DNA of 64,000 nucleotides from Crossiella equi (GCF_017876755.1 NZ_JAGIOO010000001.1:1364001-1428000); one strand, 5' to 3'; positions 26,375 through 34,795 are shown, counted from the first letter of the stretch. Made by a program: numbers and translations. Notes: a model not told the origin generated them from the letters alone.

Positions 26375-26849
26375 CCTGTGGGCGATTAGACAGGACGTCG
26401 ACGACCCGCACAGCCGAACGCGGGAAGTCGAACCGGGAAAAGGAATGGGCACGCGGGAACCGGCAGGATTGCCCGGGCCCAGTTCCTCCGGTGACCGCCG
26501 GTGCGAAAGGGCCGACCCGGGCAGCGCGTGTCAGGTCGGAGGAACGGAGACCGGCGGTGAGGGGGCAGCGGGGCTGGGGCCCGCGACGCTGCCGAGTTGG
26601 GCGGGACCGGACGGCTTCCTCTGGGGGGGGGGGAAGCCGCACCGGTGCCTGGTTCGAGGGGGCCGGGTGGTGGGCACGGGGCGAGGGTGTGCGTGCCCAC
26701 CTCTCGGCAGCACCGGTCTACCGGGCCACCCGGCGGGCTGGCCGGACCACGGCTTCAGCCATACCTGAACCCGCGCCGCGATCTCCCGGCGTGCTGTTAG
26801 CGTCCCCGCCGTCCGGGTATGGCGGACGCGAGCAGGTCAGGAGTGAAGA
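26375..26849. other. Long non-coding or degenerate interval with an 11-G tract
   Basis: This 475-base stretch has no convincing gene on either strand. Its first 70 bases (to about 26444) still resemble the divergent side of the copy 1 promoter, including a GGAAAAGGA ribosome-binding-like site before an ATG at 26445. The frame after that ATG (108 codons) has low-complexity Gly/Pro/Arg composition and resembles no known protein. A run of 11 G lies at 26623-26633, unique in this window. It is probably the decayed partner gene of WD40 copy 2 plus the promoter of the secreted protein at 26850. Confidence 0.5.
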
Positions 26850-27212
26850 ATGTCTTTGCGCACCAAGGTTTCAGCTGTCGTGATCGGCGCGGCTGCCGTC
26901 GCCGGGATGATCGTCACCGCCCCCGGGGCATTCGCCCAGGGCTGTGTGCGGGAGCCCGCTGGCAAGCTGGTCTGCACGGAGTACCCCAGCAGCGGTGGAG
27001 TCCTCCGCCTCTACGTGTACACCAACAACACCGTGCAGGGCGAGGACACCGCGGGCCGGAACGTCCACCTCGACAAGGCGGTCCCGGGTGGCTGGGAAGG
27101 CCCGCTCGGCGGGGGCGCCGGCTGGACCTCCATCCTGGGCCGTCAGGGCACGTCCTGGCGCGCCTGCGTGAACGTGGGCGGCGGCGCCTACCACTGCACC
27201 GTCTTCGCCTGA
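26850..27212 (+). CDS. Small secreted cysteine-containing protein
   Basis: A 120 aa protein whose ATG at 26850 follows AGGAG by 6 bases. The signal peptide is LRTKVSAVVIGAAAVAGMIV with likely cleavage at AFA-QG. The mature domain of about 91 residues has four cysteines (QGCVREPAGKLVC, WRACVNVGGG, YHCTVFA) and is beta-rich, with GGVLRLYVYTNNTVQGE. I do not recognise a family. Its size, export and two probable disulfides parallel the I36-like protein at 18986, and both lie upstream of and divergent from a WD40 paralogue. It converges on the APH-like gene with 3 bases between stops. Confidence 0.75.
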   Translation: MSLRTKVSAVVIGAAAVAGMIVTAPGAFAQGCVREPAGKLVCTEYPSSGGVLRLYVYTNNTVQGEDTAGRNVHLDKAVPGGWEGPLGGGAGWTSILGRQGTSWRACVNVGGGAYHCTVFA

Positions 27213-27215
27213 TTG

Positions 27216-27995
27216 TCAGGACCCCAGCGCCCGCCTGAGCTCGGTCTCGTGCGCGGCGGTCCACTCCCGGGCCGCCGCGATGCGCTCCGGAACCCCGAAT
27301 TCCCGGAGCCGCACGAGCGAGGCCTCCCCCGCCCCGGCCCCGGCCAGGATCCCGTGCCGGGCGCGGTCCTGCCACCACAGCACGGCGGGCACCAGCGCGG
27401 CCGGGTCGGCGAAGCCGTACTCCGCGCACACCGCGGCCATCAGCGGCGCGGCCACCGCGACCTCGGTGGTGTCCTGGCCCAGGTCGAGGAACTGCCAGCA
27501 CAGGTGGGCCAGGTCGTGCACGCGCTCGCCCGGGGCGGCCAGGTCCCAGTCGAGGAAGGCCACCGGGCGGCCGTCGCGGTAGACGGTGTTGCGCGGGGAG
27601 AGGTCGTTGTGGCACCACACCCGGCCCAGCCGGGCCTCGGTGTGGTCGTGCAGCTCGCGCAACAGCCGGGCCACCCCGCGCAGGCCCGGCTCGTGCCGCA
27701 CGCGGCGCTGGTCGGTCAGCTGCCAGGCGGCCTCGCCGGGCAGGAACTCCAGGATCTCCCAGCCGTCCTCGGCCACGCCCAGGTGGCGGGGTGCGCCCGG
27801 CCAGTCGGCGAGGCCGTGCAGCAGCTCACGGACCTGCGCCGAGCGCGGGTGGGGCGGGCGGCGCACGGTGTCGCCGACCCGCAGCACCCGGGTGCGGAAG
27901 CCGCCGGGCAGCTCGGTCACCCGGTGTCCCGGCCTGTGGTGATGTGCGGCAACACGGACTCCTCCGAGGACAAGATCAGCGAGGCCCCGCCTCAC
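27216..27995 (-). CDS. Aminoglycoside phosphotransferase-like kinase (APH/ChoK family)
   Basis: A 259 aa small-molecule kinase. The N-lobe reads VLRVGDTVRRPPHPRSAQ and EILEFLPGEAAW. The catalytic loop is VWCHNDLSPRNTVY (HxDxxxxN, about residues 140-148) and the metal site is FLDWDLAAPG. These are the APH-family motifs. The invariant P-loop lysine is not obvious, as in many family members of unknown substrate. The GTG at 27995 gives a GTGA overlap with the GPP34 gene; a GTG at 27920 (VTELPGG) would remove a 25-residue, poorly conserved N-terminus and may be the true start. It is last in a TetR-GPP34-APH operon. Drug resistance should not be assumed from the family name. Confidence 0.8.
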   Translation of the reverse strand: MRRGLADLVLGGVRVAAHHHRPGHRVTELPGGFRTRVLRVGDTVRRPPHPRSAQVRELLHGLADWPGAPRHLGVAEDGWEILEFLPGEAAWQLTDQRRVRHEPGLRGVARLLRELHDHTEARLGRVWCHNDLSPRNTVYRDGRPVAFLDWDLAAPGERVHDLAHLCWQFLDLGQDTTEVAVAAPLMAAVCAEYGFADPAALVPAVLWWQDRARHGILAGAGAGEASLVRLREFGVPERIAAAREWTAAHETELRRALGS

Positions 27996-28627
27996 ATGAG
28001 GTTGGGCATGATCCCCTCGTTGGAGCCCTGCACGCCCGCGGAGACGATCTCGTGCGCGACGGTCTCCCGCGCCCAGACCTCCTCGGCGATGCGGGCGGCG
28101 GACTTGCTGCGGCCCGCGACCGACTTGACCATGCCACCGGCGGAGAGCAGCGCGATGAAGACCTCATCGCGCCCGGCGCCGTCCGGCTCGTCGAACAGCA
28201 GCGGGCGCAGGCGGGCCTTGACCTCGTCGCGGCGCGCGGTGTCGGCGAGCAGCCAGGTGGTGCTGGTGAAGATCAGGCGCTTGCGCTCGGTGCGCTTCTC
28301 CACCGCGCCCTGCTCGGCCAGGCGGGACAGCACGCGGTCCTTCTGTCCAGGGGCGAGGGCGGCGATCGCGTCCTTGATCACCGAGCCCTTGGCCTGCTCC
28401 AGCGTGGCCAGCGCCTCGTCCAGGGCGGCGCTGCCGGTGGGGCTGTCGTCCTCGACGAACACCCGGTTGTCCTCGTCGAAGAGCTCCAGCCGGTCCAGGT
28501 GGGCGAGCTCGACCATGAGGGTCACGGCGAACAGGCCGTCCAGGTTGCGGCGCGTGGCCCACTGGCCCTGCTCGTCCAGGAGCAGCAGCGCGAGGTCGTC
28601 GGCGAGGGCGGTCACGGTGTCGTTCAC
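27992..28627 (-). CDS. GOLPH3/VPS74 (GPP34) family protein
   Basis: A 211 aa protein of the GPP34 family, known in eukaryotes as PI4P-binding Golgi phosphoproteins and widespread but little studied in actinobacteria. The opening LADDLALLLLDEQGQ, FAVTLMVELAHLDRLELFDE, the arm ALATLEQAKGSVIKDAIAAL and the C-terminal DEVFIALLSAGGMVKSV fit the all-helical fold. The GTG at 28627 gives a GTGA overlap with the TetR gene, and its own stop overlaps the next gene by GTGA, so all three are translationally coupled. Its role is unknown; membrane or lipid association is the family expectation. Confidence 0.88.
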   Translation of the reverse strand: MNDTVTALADDLALLLLDEQGQWATRRNLDGLFAVTLMVELAHLDRLELFDEDNRVFVEDDSPTGSAALDEALATLEQAKGSVIKDAIAALAPGQKDRVLSRLAEQGAVEKRTERKRLIFTSTTWLLADTARRDEVKARLRPLLFDEPDGAGRDEVFIALLSAGGMVKSVAGRSKSAARIAEEVWARETVAHEIVSAGVQGSNEGIMPNLM

Positions 28628-29256
28628 GGGCCCGATCCTCTCAGGTCGGCTCCGGCGCCACCCGGACTGGTGCGCCGCAGCAGGTCCAGGGCGGTGTCCA
28701 GCGCGGCTTCCAGGTGGTCGGGGCGGCCGGTGGACAGCAGCACGGACACCCCGCCCTGCACGGCCGCGAGCAGGGCGGCGGCGGTGCGGTCGGTGTCCAG
28801 GGCCGGGTCGATCTCGCCCAGGGCCTGCATGCGGGCCACCCCGGCGCGCAGCGAGGCCTGCCAGCGGGACAGCAGCGTGGCGGTGACCTCGCGCGCGGCC
28901 GGGGTGCCCCGCCCGACCTCGGCCAGCAGCACGCCCATCGCGCAGTGCACGCCCTGCGCGGTGTACCGGGCCACCACGGTGTCCCGCCAGTCCCGCCAGT
29001 CCTGCCACGAGCCGAGCCCGGACAGGTACGGCTCCTGGTCCAGCAGCACCTGGTCGGCCTCGTACCGGGCCACCGCGAGCAGCAGCTCCTCCTTGCCGCC
29101 GGGGAAGTAGTGGAAGATCTGCCCCTTGCTGGTGGCGGTGCGCGCCCGCACGTCGTCCAGGGTGGTCTCGGCCGCGCCCAGCTCGCGGATCACCGCCGCC
29201 GCGCCCTCGACGATGCGCTGCCGCGTGGCCGCGCCCTTGGCACTCAACCCGGTCAC
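28624..29256 (-). CDS. TetR/AcrR-family transcriptional regulator
   Basis: A 210 aa regulator. The N-terminal HTH spans about residues 8-55 (TRQRIVEGAAAVIRELGAAE, LDDVRARTATSKGQIFHYFP), ending with the characteristic YFPGGKEELLLA. The C-terminal ligand domain has CAMGVLLAEVGRGTPAAREV and LLAAVQGGVSVLLSTGRP, the pattern of the LmrA/YxaF-like TetR subgroup. It is divergent from the quinone oxidoreductase gene 59 bases away, and the gap holds a TGGAC/GTCCA inverted repeat. Repression of both itself and the oxidoreductase, relieved by an electrophile or quinone, is the natural inference. Confidence 0.9.
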   Translation of the reverse strand: MTGLSAKGAATRQRIVEGAAAVIRELGAAETTLDDVRARTATSKGQIFHYFPGGKEELLLAVARYEADQVLLDQEPYLSGLGSWQDWRDWRDTVVARYTAQGVHCAMGVLLAEVGRGTPAAREVTATLLSRWQASLRAGVARMQALGEIDPALDTDRTAAALLAAVQGGVSVLLSTGRPDHLEAALDTALDLLRRTSPGGAGADLRGSGP

Positions 29257-29274
29257 CGGGACCCCCTCATTTTC

Positions 29275-29290
29275 TGGACTTGCCGGTCCA
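29275..29290. promoter_or_regulatory. Candidate TetR operator between TetR and oxidoreductase genes
   Basis: TGGAC at 29275-29279 and GTCCA at 29286-29290 form a perfect 5-bp inverted repeat with a 6-base spacer. It sits in the only gap between two divergent genes, close to both expected promoters (18 bases from the TetR start, 25 from the oxidoreductase start). Position and symmetry fit a TetR-family operator. Confidence 0.6.
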
Positions 29291-29315
29291 CTTTACGCGG
29301 AGCACTGTGGCGGCC

Positions 29316-30281
29316 ATGCGAACCGTGTTGATCGAAGAACTGGGCGGCCCGGAACAGCTCAAGCTGGTGAACCGCCCCACCCCGGTGCCCGGTCCGGGCG
29401 AGGTCCTGGTGGACGTCGCGGCGGCGGGTGTGAACTTCATGGACACCGGCACCCGCCGGCTGGGCCCGCCCGACGGCAGGCTGCCGGTGGCCCCCGGCGT
29501 GGAGGGCGCGGGCCGGGTGCGCGCGCTGGGCCCGGACGTCACCGGCGTGGCGGTCGGCGACCGGGTGGCCTGGGTCTACGCCTACGGCTCCTACGCCGAC
29601 CAGCTCGTCCTGCCCGCGGCCTCGGTGGTCCCGGTGCCGGAGGACGTCCCGGACGAGGTCGCGGCGGGCCTGATGATGCAGGGCATCACCGCGCACCACT
29701 TCGCCACCGAGGCGGCCCCGGTGACGGCGGGCCAGACCGTGCTGGTGCACGCGGCGGCGGGCGGGGTCGGCCAGAAGCTGGTGCAGCTGGCCAAGCTCGC
29801 GGGCGCGACGGTGATCGGCCTGGTGTCCAACGAGGCCAAGGTGGCCCCGGTGCGCGAGCTGGGCGCGGACCACGTGCTGGTCTCCACCGGCGAGGCGTTC
29901 ACCGAGCGCGTGCTGGCACTGACCGGCGGCGAGGGCGTGCACACCGTCTTCGACGGCGGCGGCGCGACCACGTTCCGGGCGTCCCTGTCGGTCCTGCGGC
30001 GCAACGGCACGCTGGTGTACTTCGGGCCGCTGATCGGCGAGGTGCCGACGGTGAACCTGTGGGACCTGCCGCGCAGCATCAAGCTCGTCTACGCGGTCTT
30101 CCAGGACCACATCCCCACCCCCGAGGCGCTGCGCGCGGTGTCGGCGGAACTGTTCGGCCTGGTGCGGGCGGGCAAGCTGCGGGTGGACATCGGCGGCCGG
30201 TACCCGCTGGCCGAGGCCGAGCGGGCGCACCGGGACATCGAGTCGCGGCGGACCACGGGCAAGCTGCTGCTCATCCCCTGA
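29316..30281 (+). CDS. Zinc-free NADPH:quinone oxidoreductase (MDR family)
   Basis: A 321 aa medium-chain dehydrogenase/reductase of the quinone oxidoreductase type. GVNFMDTGTR replaces the zinc-binding site, so no catalytic zinc is expected. The cofactor domain has VLVHAAAGGVGQKLVQLAKL (AAxGGVGxxxxQ motif), and EELGGPEQLKLV opens the protein. TVFDGGGATTFRASLSVLRR and GTLVYFGPLIGEV are the conserved second half. The ATG at 29316 is preferred over an in-frame TTG at 29280, which would run through the putative operator. It is probably a detoxifying reductase controlled by the neighbouring TetR protein. It ends 4 bases before the convergent 930 aa gene. Confidence 0.9.
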   Translation: MRTVLIEELGGPEQLKLVNRPTPVPGPGEVLVDVAAAGVNFMDTGTRRLGPPDGRLPVAPGVEGAGRVRALGPDVTGVAVGDRVAWVYAYGSYADQLVLPAASVVPVPEDVPDEVAAGLMMQGITAHHFATEAAPVTAGQTVLVHAAAGGVGQKLVQLAKLAGATVIGLVSNEAKVAPVRELGADHVLVSTGEAFTERVLALTGGEGVHTVFDGGGATTFRASLSVLRRNGTLVYFGPLIGEVPTVNLWDLPRSIKLVYAVFQDHIPTPEALRAVSAELFGLVRAGKLRVDIGGRYPLAEAERAHRDIESRRTTGKLLLIP

Positions 30282-30285
30282 CCGC

Positions 30286-33078
30286 TCAGCGGTGCGCGCG
30301 CTGCCAGAGCGCGGGCCACCCGCCCCGGCCCAGCAACGCGGCCGGGACGAGCAGCCCGCGCCCGGCGAGCTCCGCCACGGGCGCGCCGAGCTCGGCCGCC
30401 GCGGGCAGGGCCTGCTGCCACGGGCCCTCCCGGTCGTACAGGTCGCTGGCGGGGAACCCCGGTACCGCCGACTCCCCAGCCGCGACCACCCGCACCGCAC
30501 CGTCCACTGTGGAGCAGGTGGCCAGGATCGCCAGCGCGCACAGCATCTCGGGCGTGGGCCTGCGCGCCACCGACCGGCCCAGCACCGGGTCACCGACCAG
30601 CTCCCCCAGCGCCGCCCGCACCGTGCGTGCCACCACGTCCAAGGCGCGGGCGGGTACGAGCTCGGGGCGGCGCACCAGGGCGCGCAATGACCGGGGCAGC
30701 GGAACATCCTCGGCGAGCGGGGCCAGTGGCCCGGGACCGTCGAGCCCGCACACGGCCGTGGCCAGGGGCTGGACGCGGGAGGCCCGCCACAGCGTGGCCG
30801 CACCGAGCCCGGCGTCCAGGGCGGTGCGCAGCAGCTCGACGTGCTCGGCCACGCCGAGCCGCTTGAGCGCGATCACCGCCGCCTCCGGCTCGAAGTCGGC
30901 GTGCGGACCGAGGTGCCGCGCCAGCGCGACGTAGGTGCGCCGGGCCGAGGCCACCCGCGCCGACGCCAGCTCCCGCTCCACCCCGGCGACCAGGGCCCCG
31001 GTGAGCCGGACGGGCAGTCGGCTCGCCCCGGCCCGGCCCCCATCCCGAGCACGCACCGGCGGCACGGCCGGCAGGGGTTCGGGCACGGTCACCGGGAGCT
31101 TGGCCACCCAGCGCTTGAGGCGGGCCAGCAGCTCCGGGTCGGCGTCGTCGTTGAACCGCCCGCGCACCTCGTAGACGTACCAGCCCCCGGTGTGCCGCCG
31201 GAGGTCGAGGTTGGCCACGATCCGACCGTCCGCCGGGTCCCGCAACGCCATCAGCACGCACTGCCCGCGCTGGGCCTGCGCGTGGTACCAGGACTCCCCG
31301 AGGCAGTTGCCCATGTACCCGGACCAAGCGGCCAGCTGCCGGGGCTCACGGCCGATCTCCGCGACCAGCCCCGTGCCCGGGATGACCTGCTTGTCCACAG
31401 TGGACAACTGGTCGGGGACGGGGAAGAAGCCGGTGCTGGCCTCGGCGACCGCGATGGCCGCGTCGACCCCCGCCACCAGCTCGGACCAGCTCCTGCAACG
31501 CGGCGGCGGGGCCGCACCGAAGGCGACCAGCTGGGCGAGCTCGGCGACCGCCAGCGGTACCGAGTCCGGCCGCCGGTCCTCCGGCGGCGTGCGGTAGTCC
31601 AGGGTGGGAACCGCCCGCCCCAGCCGAGCGGTGGCGCGGTCGAGGCCGTGGAAGGGCGCCAGCGCGTCGGCGAGGTCGGCCAGCCACAGCAGGTCGTGCG
31701 GCTGTTCCACCGCGACCGGGTCGGCCTCGGGCTCGGCGGCCAGCCGCAGGTCCAGCGTGGCCACCGGGCCGTCGGGGTGCGCGTCGGCCAGCGGCCGCTG
31801 TTCCCAGTCGCCCGGCGCCCGGGTGAAGCCCGCCACGGCCCGCCACTGGCGCAGCCGTCCGGCCTGCCAGGGCTGGCAGTCGTCCCAGCACTCGTGCAGG
31901 GGCCGCCCGTCCAGCACGGCCAGCCGCTCGACCACCGCGTCGAGGACGACCACGCCGTAGTTGCGGGCCATGGCCAGCCGGGTGCGCACCGCGGTCTCGG
32001 TCTTCCCGGTGATCCTCCGGTCCGCACCGACCGACTGGAGGATCTGGTGCAGGTAGACCCCCGGGCGCGCCGGATGGCTGTACCCGTTCTCCGGGCGGCG
32101 GGCGGCGGCGTTCCGCGCGTTCCGGGAGAGGCAGCCGTCCGCCGCCTCCAGCTCGGCGCGGTGCCTCCGCACGGCGAACGGGACGCCGTGCTCGTGCACA
32201 CTCCTGGCCAGGCGCAGCAGGGCGGTGGCCGCGATCGCGTCGTGCAGCAGGCGGCGCAGCTCGGCGGCGGCCCACTGCCGGGGCGGCTGCCAGCGTGCGG
32301 CCTCGGCCAGCGACGGGATCCCGGCGAAGCTCTGGTGCAGCTCGCGCAGGACCGCCTCGTCGTAGTGGTCACCGTGGCGTTCGCGCAGCCTGTCGATCCG
32401 GTCGGCGCCGGTCTGCCTGGCGGCCAGCCCGGCCAGGTCCTCCCGGTGCGCCAGCCGCTCACACAGCTCCTGCCACAGGCTGAGCACCAGCGTGAGGCGC
32501 CGGGGCCGGGGGTAACCACCCAGGACCCGGGACAGGTGCTCGGCCACGGTCGAGGTGGCGCCCCGCCCGAACGGGTCAGTCCCGGCCGGGGCGCGCAGGG
32601 CGAGCAGCTGCTCGACCTGCTCCGGACCGAGCAGGTCCGAGGCGGCCGACGCCAGGCCCAGTGCCGCCCACTGCCGCTCGCCGACCGCGGTGTGCGCGGC
32701 CGCGCCGACCCGCTTGGTGGCCGAGGTGCCGAACAACGCCACCAGCACGGCGTTCCGGTCGCCCAGCCGGTGCGCGCCATCGGCGCCCAGCAACCGCAGG
32801 CCGGCGAGCACGGCGTCCCGCCGGTCCCCGGGAGCCCCGGCCAGGCAGGCCGAGGTGAAGCCGCCGCCCAGGTCGATGCCCGCCGCGGCGGCCTCGGTCA
32901 GCGGGAGGAGCTCCCGGACCGCCGCCCGGACCGCCACCGGGGTGGCGTCAGCCGGGCCGACGACCACCGGCGCACCGGGTGGGTGTGCCCCGGACCGGTC
33001 CTCAACGGGGGCGGCGGTGGGCAGCCAGCACCGGGTCCCGGGTGCGGTGGTCAAACCGAAGGCGAGCTGTACTGACAT
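30286..33078 (-). CDS. Large hypothetical protein with a PcfJ-like segment
   Basis: A 930 aa single-gene unit whose ATG at 33078 stands alone; the convergent oxidoreductase ends 4 bases beyond its stop. About residues 1-560 are alpha-helical with LSRNARNAAARRPENGYSHP and VYLHQILQSVGADRRITGKT, and I do not recognise them. About 590-680 read YMGNCLGESWYHAQAQRGQC, VLMALRDPADGRIVANLDLR, GGWYVYEVRGRFNDDADPEL. This resembles the C-terminal motif of PcfJ-like proteins: a Cys/His-containing HCVG-like start, then a beta-hairpin with ALRD, then RGxxN and DPEL. PcfJ proteins are best known from conjugative plasmids, phages and integrated elements and lack a settled function. No mobile-element gene lies next to it. 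The rest (about 690-930) is helical repeats rich in Leu/Ala/Arg. Confidence 0.65.
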   Translation of the reverse strand: MSVQLAFGLTTAPGTRCWLPTAAPVEDRSGAHPPGAPVVVGPADATPVAVRAAVRELLPLTEAAAAGIDLGGGFTSACLAGAPGDRRDAVLAGLRLLGADGAHRLGDRNAVLVALFGTSATKRVGAAAHTAVGERQWAALGLASAASDLLGPEQVEQLLALRAPAGTDPFGRGATSTVAEHLSRVLGGYPRPRRLTLVLSLWQELCERLAHREDLAGLAARQTGADRIDRLRERHGDHYDEAVLRELHQSFAGIPSLAEAARWQPPRQWAAAELRRLLHDAIAATALLRLARSVHEHGVPFAVRRHRAELEAADGCLSRNARNAAARRPENGYSHPARPGVYLHQILQSVGADRRITGKTETAVRTRLAMARNYGVVVLDAVVERLAVLDGRPLHECWDDCQPWQAGRLRQWRAVAGFTRAPGDWEQRPLADAHPDGPVATLDLRLAAEPEADPVAVEQPHDLLWLADLADALAPFHGLDRATARLGRAVPTLDYRTPPEDRRPDSVPLAVAELAQLVAFGAAPPPRCRSWSELVAGVDAAIAVAEASTGFFPVPDQLSTVDKQVIPGTGLVAEIGREPRQLAAWSGYMGNCLGESWYHAQAQRGQCVLMALRDPADGRIVANLDLRRHTGGWYVYEVRGRFNDDADPELLARLKRWVAKLPVTVPEPLPAVPPVRARDGGRAGASRLPVRLTGALVAGVERELASARVASARRTYVALARHLGPHADFEPEAAVIALKRLGVAEHVELLRTALDAGLGAATLWRASRVQPLATAVCGLDGPGPLAPLAEDVPLPRSLRALVRRPELVPARALDVVARTVRAALGELVGDPVLGRSVARRPTPEMLCALAILATCSTVDGAVRVVAAGESAVPGFPASDLYDREGPWQQALPAAAELGAPVAELAGRGLLVPAALLGRGGWPALWQRAHR

Positions 33079-33112
33079 CGCCGTCCATTATTCGCACCAG
33101 CGCCAGCGAAAT

Positions 33113-34795
33113 TCAGCCCTCGGTCACGTGCCGCCGGGACTGCACGACCGCGAAGCGCCCCGTCACGTACGCGGGATCGGTCAGCGCGGCGGTGGCGGCC
33201 GGGTTGGCCCCGGTGCCGTGGAAGTCGCTGAAGGCCGCCGCCTGGTTGACGAAGATGCCCTGGGTGAGGTTCTCCGACAGGTGCACGCCCGCCTCCAGGG
33301 CCGCCTCCCGGGTGTCCTCGACGACCGCGTCGCTGGTGGAGTAGACCGCGGCGGTCAAGGCGCCCTTGGCCCGTACCGTGCGGCGCAGCAGGTCCAGGGA
33401 GTGCGCCGTGGAGTCGGTGGTGACCACGAAGGAGACCGGGCCGAACCACTCGCGGGTGTAGACCTGTTCGGCCGCGGCGTCCAGGCGCACCACCAGCGGC
33501 AGCGTGGCGTGGGCCAGCGGGCCCAGGCGTTCGGCCTCGCGCACGCGCTCGCGCACGCCGTCGTTGACCAGGGCGCCCAGCACGTTGGCCGCCCGCACCG
33601 GGTCGGCCAGCAGGGTGTCCATCGCCGCGCCCAGGTCGGCGGCGAACTGCTCCGGGCTGCGCTGGCCGACCTCCGTGGTGATCCCGTTGCGGGGCACCAG
33701 GATGTTCTGCGGGGTGGTGCACATCTGTCCACTGTAGAGGGACAGCGAGTGGGCCAGGTTGCGCAGCAGGCCCGGGTAGTCGTCGGTGGAGTCCACCACG
33801 ACCGTGTTCAGGCCCGACTTCTCCGTGTACACCACGGCCTGGCGGGCGTTGGCCTCCAGCCAGTTCCCGAACTCGGTGGAGCCGGTGAAGTCCACGATGC
33901 GCACGTCCGGGTGGGTGGCCAGCTCGGCCGCGATCGGCTCGTCCGGGGCCTCCACGGCCAGCGTCACCAGGTTCGGGTCGAACCCGGCCTCGGCCAGCAC
34001 CTCACGGGCCACCGCCACGGTCAGCGCCAGCGGCAGCACCGCCAGCGGGTGCGGCTTCACGATCACCGGGTTGCCGGTGACCAGGCTGGCGAACAGGCCC
34101 GGGTAGCCGTTCCAGGTGGGGAAGGTGTTGCAGGCCACCACGAGCGCGATGCCACGCGGTACCACGGTGTAGGTCTTGTCCAGGACCAGCGCGCCGCCCT
34201 TGGCCGGCTTGTGCCAGCGCGCGCTGCGCGGCTGCCGGGTCTGCTCGGCGTAGGCGTAGGCGATGGCCTCCAGGCCGCGTTCCTGGGCGTGCGGGCCGCC
34301 GGACTGGAAGGCCATCACGAACGACTGGCCGGTGGTGTGCTGGGTGGCGTGGGCGATCTCGAAGCTGCGCGCGTTCAGGCGCGACAGCACCTCGATCGCC
34401 ACCCCGGCCCGGATGGACGGGCCCGCGTCGCGCCACTCGCGCCTGCCCGCCTTGGCCGCCTCGACCAGCGCCGCCGGGTCGCAGCGCGGGTAGCGCACGC
34501 CCAGGGCCAGGCCGTGCGGGGACTTCTCGGTGGCCACGTACTCCAGGAAACCGGGCTGGTCCAGGGGGAAGTCCTGGCCCAGCACGGCCTGGAAGGCGGC
34601 CTCGCCCTCGGTGGCCGCCTGCTCGCCGTAGTTCGCGCGGCTGGGGACTTCCGGGAACGGCGAGTAGTACTCGCGGGTGTCGATGGCCTCGACCGCCCGG
34701 TCCAGCAGCTCGGCGTGCCGGGCGTGGAAGTCCTGCGCGGACAAACCCTCTCCTCGCGTCAGTGGCGAACGGTGGCTGAGCAGGCGGATGATCAC
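33113..34795 (-). CDS. paaN: PaaN-type aldehyde dehydrogenase
   Basis: A 560 aa NAD(P)-dependent aldehyde dehydrogenase of the actinobacterial short PaaN type, lacking the fused enoyl-CoA hydratase of the proteobacterial enzyme. AIDTREYYSPFPEVPS at the N-terminus and ATQHTTGQSFVMAFQSGGPH are PaaN-specific. VACNTFPTWNGYPGLFASLV and NPVIVKPHPLAVLPL bind cofactor, and the nucleophilic Cys is in SGQMCTTPQN. The GTG at 34795 is chosen because it overlaps the E2 stop by GTGA; starts about 20 residues further in are possible. As the last gene of the 2-oxoacid dehydrogenase operon it probably oxidises an aldehyde or CoA-linked intermediate of aromatic or branched-chain catabolism. The other paa genes are absent here. 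Confidence 0.87.
   Translation of the reverse strand: MIIRLLSHRSPLTRGEGLSAQDFHARHAELLDRAVEAIDTREYYSPFPEVPSRANYGEQAATEGEAAFQAVLGQDFPLDQPGFLEYVATEKSPHGLALGVRYPRCDPAALVEAAKAGRREWRDAGPSIRAGVAIEVLSRLNARSFEIAHATQHTTGQSFVMAFQSGGPHAQERGLEAIAYAYAEQTRQPRSARWHKPAKGGALVLDKTYTVVPRGIALVVACNTFPTWNGYPGLFASLVTGNPVIVKPHPLAVLPLALTVAVAREVLAEAGFDPNLVTLAVEAPDEPIAAELATHPDVRIVDFTGSTEFGNWLEANARQAVVYTEKSGLNTVVVDSTDDYPGLLRNLAHSLSLYSGQMCTTPQNILVPRNGITTEVGQRSPEQFAADLGAAMDTLLADPVRAANVLGALVNDGVRERVREAERLGPLAHATLPLVVRLDAAAEQVYTREWFGPVSFVVTTDSTAHSLDLLRRTVRAKGALTAAVYSTSDAVVEDTREAALEAGVHLSENLTQGIFVNQAAAFSDFHGTGANPAATAALTDPAYVTGRFAVVQSRRHVTEG

Noticed and set aside
27216-27995. Antibiotic-resistance gene calls for the two APH-family proteins (27216 and 54247)
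   Set aside because: Family motifs alone do not show drug phosphorylation, and neither resembles a specific known resistance enzyme closely enough to name it.
30286-33078. Mobile element suggested by the PcfJ-like segment
   Set aside because: No integrase, relaxase, T4SS gene, att-like repeat or tRNA lies nearby, and base composition matches its neighbours.
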